Counted from the first letter of the stretch, positions 1 to 7,309 are shown. The stretch is DNA of 33,979 nt from DATLSM01 sp049585815 (GCA_049585815.1 JBAVAR010000132.1:1-33979), one strand, 5' to 3'. A program made the numbers and translations. Notes: generated by a model not told the origin, from the letters alone.

Positions 1-651
1 AAAAGCTCGCTGCAGGACTCCGCCCGGGCGCTCGCCGAGCAGCGCTACCGGGAGGCGCGCGCGACGGTTGATTCTGCCGAGGCAGCCCCGGCGCCGGAAA
101 AGCACCGCGCAAAACAATCGACCAGAGAGAAACACGCTCCGCAACGCAATGACCCTGCACCCGGCATGGTGGAGGGCGAGGGTCCCGCAGATGAGGCCTC
201 GAGCCCCGAGCGTTACCGCCGCGCGAAGGAGCTGCTGGCACACGTCGACCACAACCAGAGCCGTTTCGGTGAACGCTGGTCGGATCGGGACCTGAAGCGC
301 TTTGAAGCGGAGGATCACGAGCTGTTGAGGAGCTCGCGCGATCCGGCCGACCACGCCCACAGGGCGGGCTATGAGCGGACCAAGTTCGAGGCGATGCAGG
401 GCCCCGATCGCGAACGCGCCGAGCAGCAGATCGAGAAGGCGCGCAAGCGCGACTCACGGCGGATGGCGGTCGCCTCCGAGGTTCCAGGCCGCATCGTCGG
501 CCGCCCTCGCCAGATGGCAGAGCGGGTGCGCCAGGGGGTCGAAGAGCTGGGCGGTGCCACCGAGCGCCCTCAGCAGTTGCGACGCCTGCGTCGGGAGCGG
601 CGCAGGCACGATCACCTTGCGCCGCGGCGCAACCTGAGTCGGGGAGGCTAG
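1..651 (+). CDS. C-terminal part of a charged hypothetical protein (5' end outside window)
   Basis: The frame is open from the first base of the window to the TAG at 649-651, so this is the 3' part of a longer gene; the first internal ATG at 166 is not a convincing start because the same frame reads in without a stop. The visible part is about 216 residues, rich in Arg, Glu, Ala and Gln, with long predicted helical stretches and no membrane segment. I do not recognise a family. The next gene starts with GTG directly after the stop, and the gene after that is a conjugation-type cell-wall hydrolase. A cytoplasmic tail of a conjugation channel protein would therefore fit, but this rests only on context. 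Confidence 0.6.
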   Translation, partial: KSSLQDSARALAEQRYREARATVDSAEAAPAPEKHRAKQSTREKHAPQRNDPAPGMVEGEGPADEASSPERYRRAKELLAHVDHNQSRFGERWSDRDLKRFEAEDHELLRSSRDPADHAHRAGYERTKFEAMQGPDRERAEQQIEKARKRDSRRMAVASEVPGRIVGRPRQMAERVRQGVEELGGATERPQQLRRLRRERRRHDHLAPRRNLSRGG

Positions 652-1164
652 GTGTCGCTGCTCGCCCAGCGTCTCCGGTTGGCTCTCTTCTGCGCCGCAT
701 CTGCGGCATTGCTTGCGGCGGCGATCGGTTTCGCGGGCGGCCCAGAAGCAAACGCTCCTGCGCCGCGCGAGATCGGAGGGGCGGGTGCCGCTCTGCGAGC
801 ACCAGACTCAATTCAAAGCGAGCGCGTCGCGCGCCTGCGCGTCAGGTTGCAACGCGTCGGGGGCCGCTTTCTCGCAGCCTTCTTTCGTTATGAGGTCGGC
901 GAGCTGGGGGCAGCGGTGCGGCGGGAACTGCGCGCCACCGCCACCCCTGGTTTCGCCGCCGAGCTGCTCGGCGACCCTCCCCGACGCCCCTCGGGAAACC
1001 CGGCGGCGGCCGCGCCGGGGCGGCTTGCGATCTCGGTCGCCTCGATCGAGCCACCGCGGGCGCTGATCAGTGGCTCCGCGAACCGAGGAGGCGCAACCGA
1101 GCAGTTCTCCTTCCTTTTCGAAGTTCGTCACGGAGCCTGGCTGGCGAGCGGGCCGGGCGAATGA
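652..1164 (+). CDS. Small exported or membrane-anchored protein of a conjugation-type operon
   Basis: 170 residues starting at a GTG immediately after the preceding stop. Residues 8-30 are hydrophobic (Ala/Leu rich) behind an Arg-containing start, which looks like a signal anchor. The rest is a soluble domain: an Arg-rich helix around residues 57-75, then alternating strands ending in a motif like FSFLFEVRHGAWL. That pattern of helix followed by strands is reminiscent of the NTF2-like domains of Gram-positive conjugation proteins such as TcpC, but the match is structural impression only. It overlaps the hydrolase gene by the 4 bases ATGA (1161-1164), so the two are probably translationally coupled. 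Likely role: part of the envelope-spanning transfer machinery. Confidence 0.6.
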   Translation: MSLLAQRLRLALFCAASAALLAAAIGFAGGPEANAPAPREIGGAGAALRAPDSIQSERVARLRVRLQRVGGRFLAAFFRYEVGELGAAVRRELRATATPGFAAELLGDPPRRPSGNPAAAAPGRLAISVASIEPPRALISGSANRGGATEQFSFLFEVRHGAWLASGPGE

Positions 1165-2210
1165 ACAGGCAGCCGAGTGCTGCGCGCCGGGAGCGCAAGG
1201 GCCAAGCTCTCGGCGTCGCCGCGCGGGCGCTCGTCCGCGGTTTGGGCTGGAAGATCGCCGTTGCCGCATCGGTGGGGTTGCTTTGCCTGCTCTGCTTTGC
1301 CGGGCTCTTCTTCGCCGTCTCGCCGAGCCCGGCGAGCGGCGAATGCGCTCTCAGCGGGGCCTCGGGTCAGGGGATCCCAACCGACTACGTTCCATGGCTG
1401 CGCAAAGCGGCGCTCAAATACAAGCTCGGTCCTCAGGGCTTTTCAATCGTCGCCGCGATCCACAAGGTCGAGTCGGATTTCGGTCGCTCGCCTCTCCCGG
1501 GTGTGCATTCTGGAACCAACTCGGCCGGGGCTGCCGGTCCCGGCCAGTTCCTCTTCTCGACCTGGGGGACCTACGGCGTCGATGCAAACGGCGACGGACG
1601 CAAAGACATCTACAGCATTCCTGACTCGGTCTTTGCGACCGCTAACTACCTGCACGCATCCGGCGCACCGGGCGACTGGCGGGCGGCAATCTTCGCCTAT
1701 AACCACGCCGAGTGGTACGTCGAAGAGGTTCTCGAAACCGCCGCAAGCTTCGGCGCTGAGCTTCACGAAGTCTGCACCGCCGCCGCGGGCAGTCTCGGCG
1801 AAACGCCGGCAAGGAGTCTCGCCAGGGTTGAATACGTCGCCAAGTGGATCGAATCCCAGCGCATCCACTACTGCTGGGGCGGTGGCCACGGGCCGGCGCC
1901 CGGGCCTTCGCCCGGCAGCGGTGAATTCTGCGGGCCGGGCACCAGGGGCCTTGACTGCTCCGGCGCGGTGCGTTGGTTACTGGTTCTCTCCGGTTACCCC
2001 GACCCCGGTGGCCTCGTTTCCAATGAACTCGGAGCCCACTACCCGGCGGGACGCGGAACCCACGTGACGATCTGGTCCAACGTCGACCACGTCTTCCTGG
2101 AAATCAATGGGCGCGATTGGGGCACCTCGGACGCCAACTTCGACCACGGCCCCGGCTATGGAGCGCAGCCGACGGTGGGGTTCGTGGCAAGCCATCCACC
2201 GGGACTGTGA
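1161..2210 (+). CDS. Bifunctional peptidoglycan hydrolase: lytic transglycosylase plus NlpC/P60-like domain
   Basis: 349 residues. A positively charged N-terminus is followed by a transmembrane segment at about residues 32-52, so the enzyme is anchored with its domains outside. The first domain (about 70-200) is of the SLT transglycosylase type: the catalytic Glu is in IHKVESDFG, followed by AAGPGQFLFSTW and the typical NYLHASG and AIFAYNHAEWYV segments. The second domain (about 220-345) is NlpC/P60-like: the nucleophile Cys sits in RGLDCSGAVRWLL and a candidate His in DHVFLEING. This two-domain layout is known from conjugative elements (CwlT of ICEBs1, Orf14 of Tn916), where it opens the cell wall for the mating channel. 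It ends the operon that begins before the window. The following 112 bases to the next start hold no recognisable element. Confidence 0.85.
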   Translation: MNRQPSAARRERKGQALGVAARALVRGLGWKIAVAASVGLLCLLCFAGLFFAVSPSPASGECALSGASGQGIPTDYVPWLRKAALKYKLGPQGFSIVAAIHKVESDFGRSPLPGVHSGTNSAGAAGPGQFLFSTWGTYGVDANGDGRKDIYSIPDSVFATANYLHASGAPGDWRAAIFAYNHAEWYVEEVLETAASFGAELHEVCTAAAGSLGETPARSLARVEYVAKWIESQRIHYCWGGGHGPAPGPSPGSGEFCGPGTRGLDCSGAVRWLLVLSGYPDPGGLVSNELGAHYPAGRGTHVTIWSNVDHVFLEINGRDWGTSDANFDHGPGYGAQPTVGFVASHPPGL

Positions 2211-2322
2211 GTGGCAAGGGGTTGTTCGTTGGCAACGAGACGGCTGGGTAACCCGCAGGGATCACCACAAGCCGCGCGGCGAGACGGGAAGGTCAGATGA
2301 TTGACAAGGGATACTGGGACGT

Positions 2323-2351
2323 ATGAGCGTAGTGGCGGAGTGCCCCGGGTG
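2323..2351 (+). pseudogene. 5' fragment of a small zinc-binding protein gene, cut by an IS1595-family insertion
   Basis: ATG at 2323 reads MSVVAECPG and then runs into the inserted element, where it would stop after a few codons. Joining this fragment to 4675 across the duplicated target restores one continuous frame, giving CPGC at residues 7-10. The start overlaps the TGA of a nine-codon upstream reading frame (2297-2326). See the 3' fragment at 4675-4966. Confidence 0.7.
2344..2351 (+). repeat. 8-bp target site duplication, left copy (CCCGGGTG)
   Basis: CCCGGGTG at 2344-2351 is repeated exactly at 4667-4674, directly outside the inverted terminal repeats of the IS1595-family unit. An 8-bp duplication is the usual length for this family. 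Collapsing the two copies rebuilds the interrupted reading frame, which independently supports this boundary. The G and C runs next to the ends leave about one base of uncertainty. Confidence 0.8.
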
Positions 2352-2377
2352 GGGGATTATCCCTTGACAGGGGGTAG
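2352..2377 (+). repeat. Left terminal inverted repeat of the IS1595-family unit
   Basis: Begins GGGGATTATCC, contains TTGACA at 2364-2369 and ends GGGGGTAG. It matches the reverse complement of 4642-4666 over about 25 bases, differing only in the length of the terminal G run. Confidence 0.85.
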
Positions 2378-2417
2378 GCTGTGATAGCCTTGGCTTCCCG
2401 ACCCAAAGGCACCCCCA

Positions 2418-3092
2418 GTGGCACTCCAATACGACAACTTCGCTATCAATCGAGTCGTCGTGGAAGCTAATCTTTGGCCCCCCGTCCAGGAGATTCCCGC
2501 TTCCACGCTCAGCAACCTGTTCAGCGAGGTCAATTCCGATGACATCTTTGCTACATGCGAGCTGCGTCCCAGCGGAGCGACGTTCGATGGAGAGGTGTGG
2601 GACTACACCATCAACCGTTCGACGGTAGTGCTGCGGTGGTGGGGCCATATGGTTCCCAACGACCTCTATGTTCGAATCCGACGCTTTCTTGATGGGACTC
2701 GGGTTGTAGCGATGGACCACCAAGTGGTCTTCTACACAGAGGAGATCCGGGTGTTTGCCGATATTCCGGAGGGGAAAAACCGGAATGTCGGCGATTTGGT
2801 CAAAAAAAGGCTTCTGAAAGGCATGAAAGCCCAAGACCGAGACTCCCTTGTCGGCCTGGCAAGTGCTGGTCTGAGTTTGGTGGGCGGTGGAGACGACTTC
2901 GCATACCAGGCAAAAATCGAGCCTCAGCTGGGGAAAGACGTGCTCAATCTGTTTGTGGGATTGAAGTTTAGGCCCGGTGCCGAGCCGCCACGACCAGGGC
3001 CAGACCTTGATCTAATAGAGTCGCAGACCCAGATCGCATGTAGATTTACCGAAAATGACTTAGTCGAGTTCTCACGCAAGCTATTCACATAA
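2418..3092 (+). CDS. Unknown passenger protein of the IS1595-family unit
   Basis: 224 residues from a GTG at 2418, about 40 bases inside the left terminal repeat. I do not recognise the family. The sequence is mixed alpha/beta and soluble, without signal peptide or membrane segment, and has a Trp/Arg/Val-rich central part (VLRWWGHMVPNDLYVRIRRF) and a Gly-rich GLASAGLSLVGGGDD segment near residue 150. No clear Shine-Dalgarno sequence precedes the start, so the exact first codon is uncertain. Its stop overlaps the ribosome binding site of the next gene, so it is probably co-transcribed with the toxin-antitoxin pair. Its base composition is noticeably less GC-rich than the flanking chromosome-like genes, consistent with arrival together with the insertion unit. 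Confidence 0.6.
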   Translation: MALQYDNFAINRVVVEANLWPPVQEIPASTLSNLFSEVNSDDIFATCELRPSGATFDGEVWDYTINRSTVVLRWWGHMVPNDLYVRIRRFLDGTRVVAMDHQVVFYTEEIRVFADIPEGKNRNVGDLVKKRLLKGMKAQDRDSLVGLASAGLSLVGGGDDFAYQAKIEPQLGKDVLNLFVGLKFRPGAEPPRPGPDLDLIESQTQIACRFTENDLVEFSRKLFT

Positions 3093-3107
3093 GGAGGTGA
3101 GCGTTGC

Positions 3108-3395
3108 ATGGCATTTAAGGAGAAGGAATTCACCAAAGCAGGGCGAGAGCAGACGGTATCTGGCCTGCGACGCCAAGGGCGTGCCCAGCGAGACCGGCAG
3201 GAGGGCGAAGTGTGGACCCGAGCCGACTTCTTGCGCGATCTGGGTAAGGCAACCGCCCCCATATCCAATGAGATCGCGGGTAATCCGCGCGACGCGGCAC
3301 GCCTGCGCAAGTCCCGCGAGCAAGTGCAAGAGGGGGAGATCCACTGGGGCGTCGAGGACGACGAACGCAAGCCGAAGACCGACGCTGGGGGATAG
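3108..3395 (+). CDS. Probable antitoxin partner of the RelE-like toxin
   Basis: 95 residues. The ATG at 3108 has a strong ribosome binding site, AAGGAGGTGA, starting at 3091; this favours it over the GTG at 3097, which lies in another frame. The protein is short, hydrophilic and rich in Arg, Lys, Glu and Gln, with a segment WTRADFLRDLGKAT and an acidic C-terminus (VEDDERK). No recognised DNA-binding fold is obvious. It is called an antitoxin because it directly precedes and overlaps a RelE-like frame, the usual order for type II toxin-antitoxin pairs. The call rests mainly on position. Confidence 0.5.
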   Translation: MAFKEKEFTKAGREQTVSGLRRQGRAQRDRQEGEVWTRADFLRDLGKATAPISNEIAGNPRDAARLRKSREQVQEGEIHWGVEDDERKPKTDAGG

Positions 3396-3691
3396 CGCGG
3401 TCCAAGGTCGGGCGTGAAGATCTGAACCGACTAAAAAGGACGAATCGTTCTGCGTATCAGTCGGTCATACGTTTTCTCGAATCCCTCCAGTCTTTCCCCT
3501 GGCCTCCTAAAGCGGAGGAACTAAGAACACCATGGGACGGCTGCTGGGGGATTCATGTGGGCCGTGATCGCTACCGTGTGATCTGGGAAGTTGACCTTGA
3601 GATCAGGGTGGTCTATGTGCTGCGCGTCGGCCCGAAGAAGCTGAGAGGGGGAGGCACTATTTACGACTCCCCTAGGCCCCCGCGTGACTGA
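3344..3691 (+). CDS. RelE/ParE-superfamily toxin-like protein, start codon non-canonical or uncertain
   Basis: This frame is open from 3284 to the TGA at 3689-3691. It encodes WGIARSKVGREDLNRLKR, SVIRFLESL, then CWGIHVGRDRYRVIWEVD and IRVVYVLRVGPKK, the strand-turn-strand pattern with conserved Arg residues typical of RelE-type mRNA interferases. There is no ATG, GTG or TTG between the last upstream stop and a GTG near 3549 inside the core. The best alternative is CTG at 3344, preceded by AGGGGGAG with a spacing of about five bases; it would give 115 residues and a 52-base overlap with the antitoxin. Coupled re-initiation, another rare start or an inactivating mutation are also possible. The 3' end overlaps the end of the decayed transposase on the other strand by about 20 bases. 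Confidence 0.6.
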   Translation: MGRRGRRTQAEDRRWGIARSKVGREDLNRLKRTNRSAYQSVIRFLESLQSFPWPPKAEELRTPWDGCWGIHVGRDRYRVIWEVDLEIRVVYVLRVGPKKLRGGGTIYDSPRPPRD

Positions 3692-4620
3692 CGGCGTCTA
3701 ACAGAAGCCGGAATATCGGCGTCGCATCCCCGCGATGGTTATATCTGAAGGTGAACTCATTGAGGTAGCTCTGAAGCCATTTGCTCGACACGGCGTGGTA
3801 CGTGCCGCTGATGCTTGTCTTTAGATTACCAAGAATCCCTCGATTGTGTTCGTGTGGACATTGCCATCGACATAGATATTCCCGGAGCGGCGAACACGCC
3901 GATGCGTTGGATGGGTCTCATGAAGCCGCTTATACCCCGCCCAGTCGTCCGTGAAGACCATCGATGATGGCAAGACATACGGCGAACCGTCTCGACCACT
4001 TTGGGGGGGTCGATCCTGCTGGACATGTGCGCGAACGTTGCGCCCCACGCTCGACCATTCCCAGCGCAGTCGTCTTGCGAGCTTGGCCTAGGTAATGGCT
4101 TCGGCGCGAGTCATACCCTTTGTGTCATAGGCACGGGGCTTTCCACCGTAGCCGTTCTCACATCAACCTCGACCTCGCCAGAAAGGGGATCGTCCCCCTG
4201 TTTCATCAGCTGATTCCGCAGCCTATTGAGCATTCTCCATGCTGTCTTGTACGTCACCCCAAGCTCCCGCTCTAGGTGCTTGGCGCTGATTCCACAGCGT
4301 GTCTCGCTCATTAGATAGATTGCGTAGAACCAGAGGACTAGTGATGTGCTGGACTTGTGGAAGATGGTGCCAGCGGTTGGGTGGAGGTGATAGCCACAGC
4401 TATCGCAGTCATAGGCAGGACGGTTCTTGACGCGATGGAATTTGCGGTCCCTCTCGCACTTGGGACAATACGCATGCTCTCCATCTGAACTGTGGTGCTG
4501 CCGCCAAAGGTAATGAAGACAGGCCGCATCGTCATGAAACTCGCGCTGGAACTCGATGATGGAGTACCTGCTGTCGCTGCCTTTCGCTCGCTTTGGGTTG
4601 TTTCTATCTACCGGAGGCAC
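3672..4620 (-). pseudogene. Decayed IS1595-family (ISXO2-like) transposase
   Basis: The GTG at 4620 starts 155 good residues: a helical N-terminus, a zinc ribbon (CPKC near residue 53 and CDSC near residue 74), and ISAKHLERELGVTYKTAWRMLNRLR, the family's DNA-binding segment. At GEVEVD (about 4175) the frame breaks. The next parts are found in other frames: ENGYGGKPRAYDTKGMTRAEAI followed by a stop near 4090, then VFTDDWAGYKRL and VHTNTIEGF (about 3830-3975), then LKTSISGTYHAV and YLNEFTFRYNHRG, ending at the TAG at 3672. At least four frameshifts and one internal stop are needed to join these, so the DDE domain cannot be made. The ends of the unit remain intact. Confidence 0.85.
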
Positions 4621-4641
4621 GGTGCAATCCTTTCACTAAAT

Positions 4642-4666
4642 CTACCCCCTGTCAAGGGATAATCCC
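4642..4666 (-). repeat. Right terminal inverted repeat of the IS1595-family unit
   Basis: Reverse complement of the left end: CTACCCCCTGTCAAGG followed by GATAATCCC. It lies 22 bases upstream of the transposase start and is followed by the second copy of the 8-bp target duplication at 4667-4674. Confidence 0.85.
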
Positions 4667-4674
4667 CCCGGGTG

Positions 4675-4966
4675 TCACCGAACGATCGAAGCAATAGATG
4701 CTGGCGAGGTCGAGATACAAATTGTCGCCTACTACGGACCCGAACCAGGAGCGAATGTCCCCAACTGCCGGGAGCTCCGCCTGTCGAGCGGGAGAATCGC
4801 CCTGCATCACATCTGCACCCACCCCCAGCTGCGCGATGAGAACGACAATCCTGAGTTCGTCTGGTGGGCGTGTAAAGAGCCTGACCGTGAGCTCGACGAG
4901 CAGATGAGATCCGAGCTGAACTGCCGGGGCTGTGCCGAGCGTTACCTCAGCGAACGGCGCAACTAG
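4675..4966 (+). pseudogene. 3' fragment of the interrupted small zinc-binding protein gene
   Basis: Reading from the duplicated target, this frame continues the MSVVAECPG fragment as CHRTIEAIDAGEVEIQIV and ends at the TAG at 4964-4966. The rebuilt protein is about 107 residues with CPGC near the N-terminus and CRGC near the C-terminus, plus His/Cys in HHICTHPQ; it looks like a small zinc-binding protein. It has no further recognisable domain. Its stop shares the four bases CTAG (4963-4966) with the stop of the convergent purD gene. The insertion removes the start from this part, so the product is most likely lost. Confidence 0.7.
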
Positions 4967-6333
4967 TACTGGGAGGCGTGCGGGCGAAACTGCGAGCCGC
5001 GTAGTTTCTGCATGTGCTCGATCCGCTTACGAATAAGCGGTTCCGTGCCGATGTCACCGCGGTAACGGATCGAGCGGCCCCGCTGTAGCTCTTGGGCTGC
5101 CTGCTCGGCGGCGGCCTCGGCCTTATGTAGAGAGTCCCCGCTGCCCACGAAAGCGCCGGTTCGTGAGGAAGTCATAAGGATGTCCTCGCCATGTTGCTCG
5201 CAAGCCGCCCAATACCAGGTGGCACCAAACTTATCGAGCTCAGCCGGGGTGATTCCGAGCTTCGTCGGCTCGGACTTCTGCGGGTATGCCTCGGGGACCA
5301 CGTACTTACAAACGGTCGCCCGCGGCTGGAACGACCAGTCAACCTTGCCAAGCTTGCCTTCGGCGACAGCAAAGCAGATCTCGGCAAAGTCGGCGTCGAG
5401 AATTGGGAGGACGTTCATCGCCTCAGGGTCACCGAAGCGAGCGTTGTACTCGATCAGGCGAATGCCATCAGATGTAGAGATGAAGCCGCCATAGAGAACG
5501 CCCTTGTAGGGCCTGCCGGTCTCAGAGGCTAGGGCTGAGATCACCTTTTCGGAGATCGTGTGCGCCTGGAGCACATCGGCGTCGCCGAGAAACGGCAAGG
5601 AGAAGTCAGCGCATGAATAGGACCCCATGCCGCCGGTGTTCGGCCCCCGATCGCCCTCGAAGGCCCGCTTGTGATCCTGCACCAGCGGGCAGTGCATTAC
5701 AGCGTCGCCGTCTGTGATCGTCTGCAGGCTGAACTCCTCGCCCTCAAGTCGCTCCTCGATTAGCACCCGCGGGTGGGTTCGGAGCACATCAAGCGCATAA
5801 GCGAGAGCCTCGTCGATCGAGTGCAGGTGCTCGCCGAAGACTTTGACTCCCTTGCCTGCGGTCAGGCCATCGGGCTTGACGACGAAATCACCGAGCTCTT
5901 CCATGTACTCGCGGAGCGATTTAGCACTTGCAAATGCCCGGTGCTCTGGATTGCCGGGAATGTTGTATTTCGCCAAGAGTTCACGAGCCCAAGCCTTGCT
6001 CGACTCGATTTCGGCGAGTTCACTGGGGGGACCGAAGGCGAGAATGCCCATCTCATCAAGGCGGTTGACGTAGCCAGCGGCGAGTGGCTCCTCGGGACCG
6101 ACAACGACAAGGTCGGGGGCAATATCGCGGGTCGCGGACTCCATCCAATCCAGATCAGTAAGCGAGCCATGCCGTAGTTCCTTGCAGACCCGGAGAAGTC
6201 CAGGCGGGTTGTGGAGTTCCGACAGTGCGTAGAGCTCGCCGGTTTGAGGGCTAGCCGCCAATGCGGCGGCAATGGCGTCGGTGCGTGCATCCTTACCCGC
6301 GACAAGGATCCGACTGCTGCGATGGCCTCTCAT
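4963..6333 (-). CDS. purD: Phosphoribosylamine-glycine ligase (GAR synthetase)
   Basis: 456 residues, close to the usual PurD length. The enzyme joins glycine to phosphoribosylamine with ATP in the second step of purine synthesis, in the cytoplasm. Visible features in order: N-terminal domain with DLVVVGPEEPLAAGYVNRL; ATP-grasp segments FVVKPDGLTAGKGVKVF, EEFSLQTITDG and NTGGMGSYS; and the metal-binding LIEYNARFGDPE. The N-terminus is divergent: the usual GSGGREHA is replaced by VAGKDARTDAI, and the C-terminus is longer than common. The 313 bases upstream hold its presumed promoter. The gene stands alone, between an insertion unit and conjugation genes and inside the probable integrated element, so it may be a cargo copy rather than the housekeeping gene. 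The start ATG at 6333 is inferred from the position of the first beta strand. Confidence 0.85.
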   Translation of the reverse strand: MRGHRSSRILVAGKDARTDAIAAALAASPQTGELYALSELHNPPGLLRVCKELRHGSLTDLDWMESATRDIAPDLVVVGPEEPLAAGYVNRLDEMGILAFGPPSELAEIESSKAWARELLAKYNIPGNPEHRAFASAKSLREYMEELGDFVVKPDGLTAGKGVKVFGEHLHSIDEALAYALDVLRTHPRVLIEERLEGEEFSLQTITDGDAVMHCPLVQDHKRAFEGDRGPNTGGMGSYSCADFSLPFLGDADVLQAHTISEKVISALASETGRPYKGVLYGGFISTSDGIRLIEYNARFGDPEAMNVLPILDADFAEICFAVAEGKLGKVDWSFQPRATVCKYVVPEAYPQKSEPTKLGITPAELDKFGATWYWAACEQHGEDILMTSSRTGAFVGSGDSLHKAEAAAEQAAQELQRGRSIRYRGDIGTEPLIRKRIEHMQKLRGSQFRPHASQY

Positions 6334-6646
6334 CTAGACACGAAGGTAAAAGCTGGCTCAGACAGGATTTTGCCTGGTCCGAGAATGACCTAGAGTGGAG
6401 AATAGGGATTGAGAAGCTTCGATGCTGGTATCGAAGCCCAATTCAGCCAAGGTGGCTACGCCGAATCCACGGAAGTTGATCGCCTGTTGGGTCGGTCGCG
6501 AGCGCATTCCCGTCTGTCTTGCCCGAACATCTCCTTGCCGGGTCTGGCGAAGGGACCGTCAGCACCAGCGTCCGGGGTCCCCGGCTTGACCCTGGGCGTG
6601 CGGCGACTCCCAGGATGGCACGCCGAAGGCGTGCTTTCGTCGCCAT
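6334..6646. other. Intergenic region between divergent purD and the transfer module
   Basis: No gene is recognised here. It should contain the purD promoter (minus strand) and the promoter of the transfer module (plus strand). The last part is GC-rich and has a perfect seven-base-pair hairpin, GCACGCC-gaa-GGCGTGC, at 6618-6634, followed by a short T run, directly before the next start. Confidence 0.5.
6618..6634 (+). promoter_or_regulatory. Hairpin directly upstream of the transfer module
   Basis: GCACGCC, loop GAA, GGCGTGC forms a perfect seven-base-pair stem followed by TTTCG. It ends 12 bases before the ATG at 6647, so it could act as an attenuator, hide the ribosome binding site or serve as a protein-binding site. 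It could also be a weak terminator. Confidence 0.35.
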
Positions 6647-7309
6647 ATGCACGCCCAGACAGAGTCAACCCAGGCAAAGCCCGAGCGCGGGCGGCGGCAA
6701 AGGCGCTATCGCGATCCAATACCCGAGGAGCGCCTTGCCCTGCGCTTGCTCTCAGAGCAGGCCGCAGTCCCGCTTGACCAGTTGGCGCGATTTCTTGGCG
6801 GCTCGCTCGGCGACTCCGTGGCTCTTGTCCAGGGCCTTGAAGCAGCTGGCTGCATTGAGCACAGGCGTTTCCTCGTTCGCGACTATCCCTGGTTTTGGCT
6901 CAGCCATCGAGGCGCGCGCCTGGCCGGTACGGGCTTTCACTACAAGAAGCCGGATGTCGCGTTCCTGGCTCACCGACGCGCCATCAACGAGGTCCGTCTC
7001 CACCTCGCCGAGCGAGCGTCCCAGGGTCGCTGGATCTGCGAACGGACCGTCTACCGGCAGCGTGACCCAGAAGAGCACCTTCCCGACGCCGTCTTTGAGA
7101 TCGACGGAGAGCGCCACGCGATCGAGGCTGAGCTATCGATCAAACACAACGACGAGATTCGCCGCATAGTCGCCGAACACAGCAACCGCTACGAGGCAGT
7201 GCTCTACTTCTGCGGTCCGGGACCGTATCGGCTGTTGAAACGCGTCCAGGCCGAGGGGCGTTGGCCGAAGCTGATCGTCCGCCGAGTTCCCCAGGGGGAG
7301 CCATGCTGA
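6647..7309 (+). CDS. Replication-relaxation family protein (first paralogue)
   Basis: 220 residues. An Arg/Lys-rich N-terminus is followed by a winged-helix segment (about 28-75: LALRLLSEQAAVPLDQLARFL), then HRRAINEVRLHLAERA, then a C-terminal strand-rich domain with LPDAVFEIDGERHAIEAELSIK and YEAVLYFC. The latter has the Asp/Glu-x-Glu arrangement of a PD-(D/E)XK-like nuclease fold. This layout is that of the actinobacterial plasmid replication-relaxation family, thought to take part in plasmid processing or transfer. It overlaps the ATPase gene by 7 bases. It shares layout and many positions with the protein at 8598-9347, so the two are paralogues. Confidence 0.75.
   Translation: MHAQTESTQAKPERGRRQRRYRDPIPEERLALRLLSEQAAVPLDQLARFLGGSLGDSVALVQGLEAAGCIEHRRFLVRDYPWFWLSHRGARLAGTGFHYKKPDVAFLAHRRAINEVRLHLAERASQGRWICERTVYRQRDPEEHLPDAVFEIDGERHAIEAELSIKHNDEIRRIVAEHSNRYEAVLYFCGPGPYRLLKRVQAEGRWPKLIVRRVPQGEPC

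Larger units (their letters stand above)
2352..4666. mobile_element. IS1595-family insertion unit (about 2.3 kb) with three passenger genes
   Basis: The unit is bounded by inverted terminal repeats at 2352-2377 and 4642-4666 (about 25 matching bases) and flanked by the 8-bp direct repeat CCCGGGTG. It holds three genes on the plus strand (an unknown 224-residue protein, a probable antitoxin and a RelE-like toxin) and, on the minus strand, a decayed ISXO2/IS1595-type transposase. The family is known to include members with passenger genes. The transposase has several frameshifts, so this copy cannot move by itself, but both ends look intact and could be used by a related transposase in trans. 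Both terminal repeats contain TTGACA reading inward, a possible -35 element for the inner genes. Confidence 0.85.

Noticed and set aside
808..1269. Minus-strand frames opposite the first operon
   Set aside because: They are Arg/Pro-rich shadows of the plus-strand genes, a common effect in high-GC DNA.
2297..2326. Nine-codon frame MIDKGYWDV as a leader peptide gene
   Set aside because: It overlaps the interrupted gene by ATGA, but there is no attenuator structure or codon bias to support translation.
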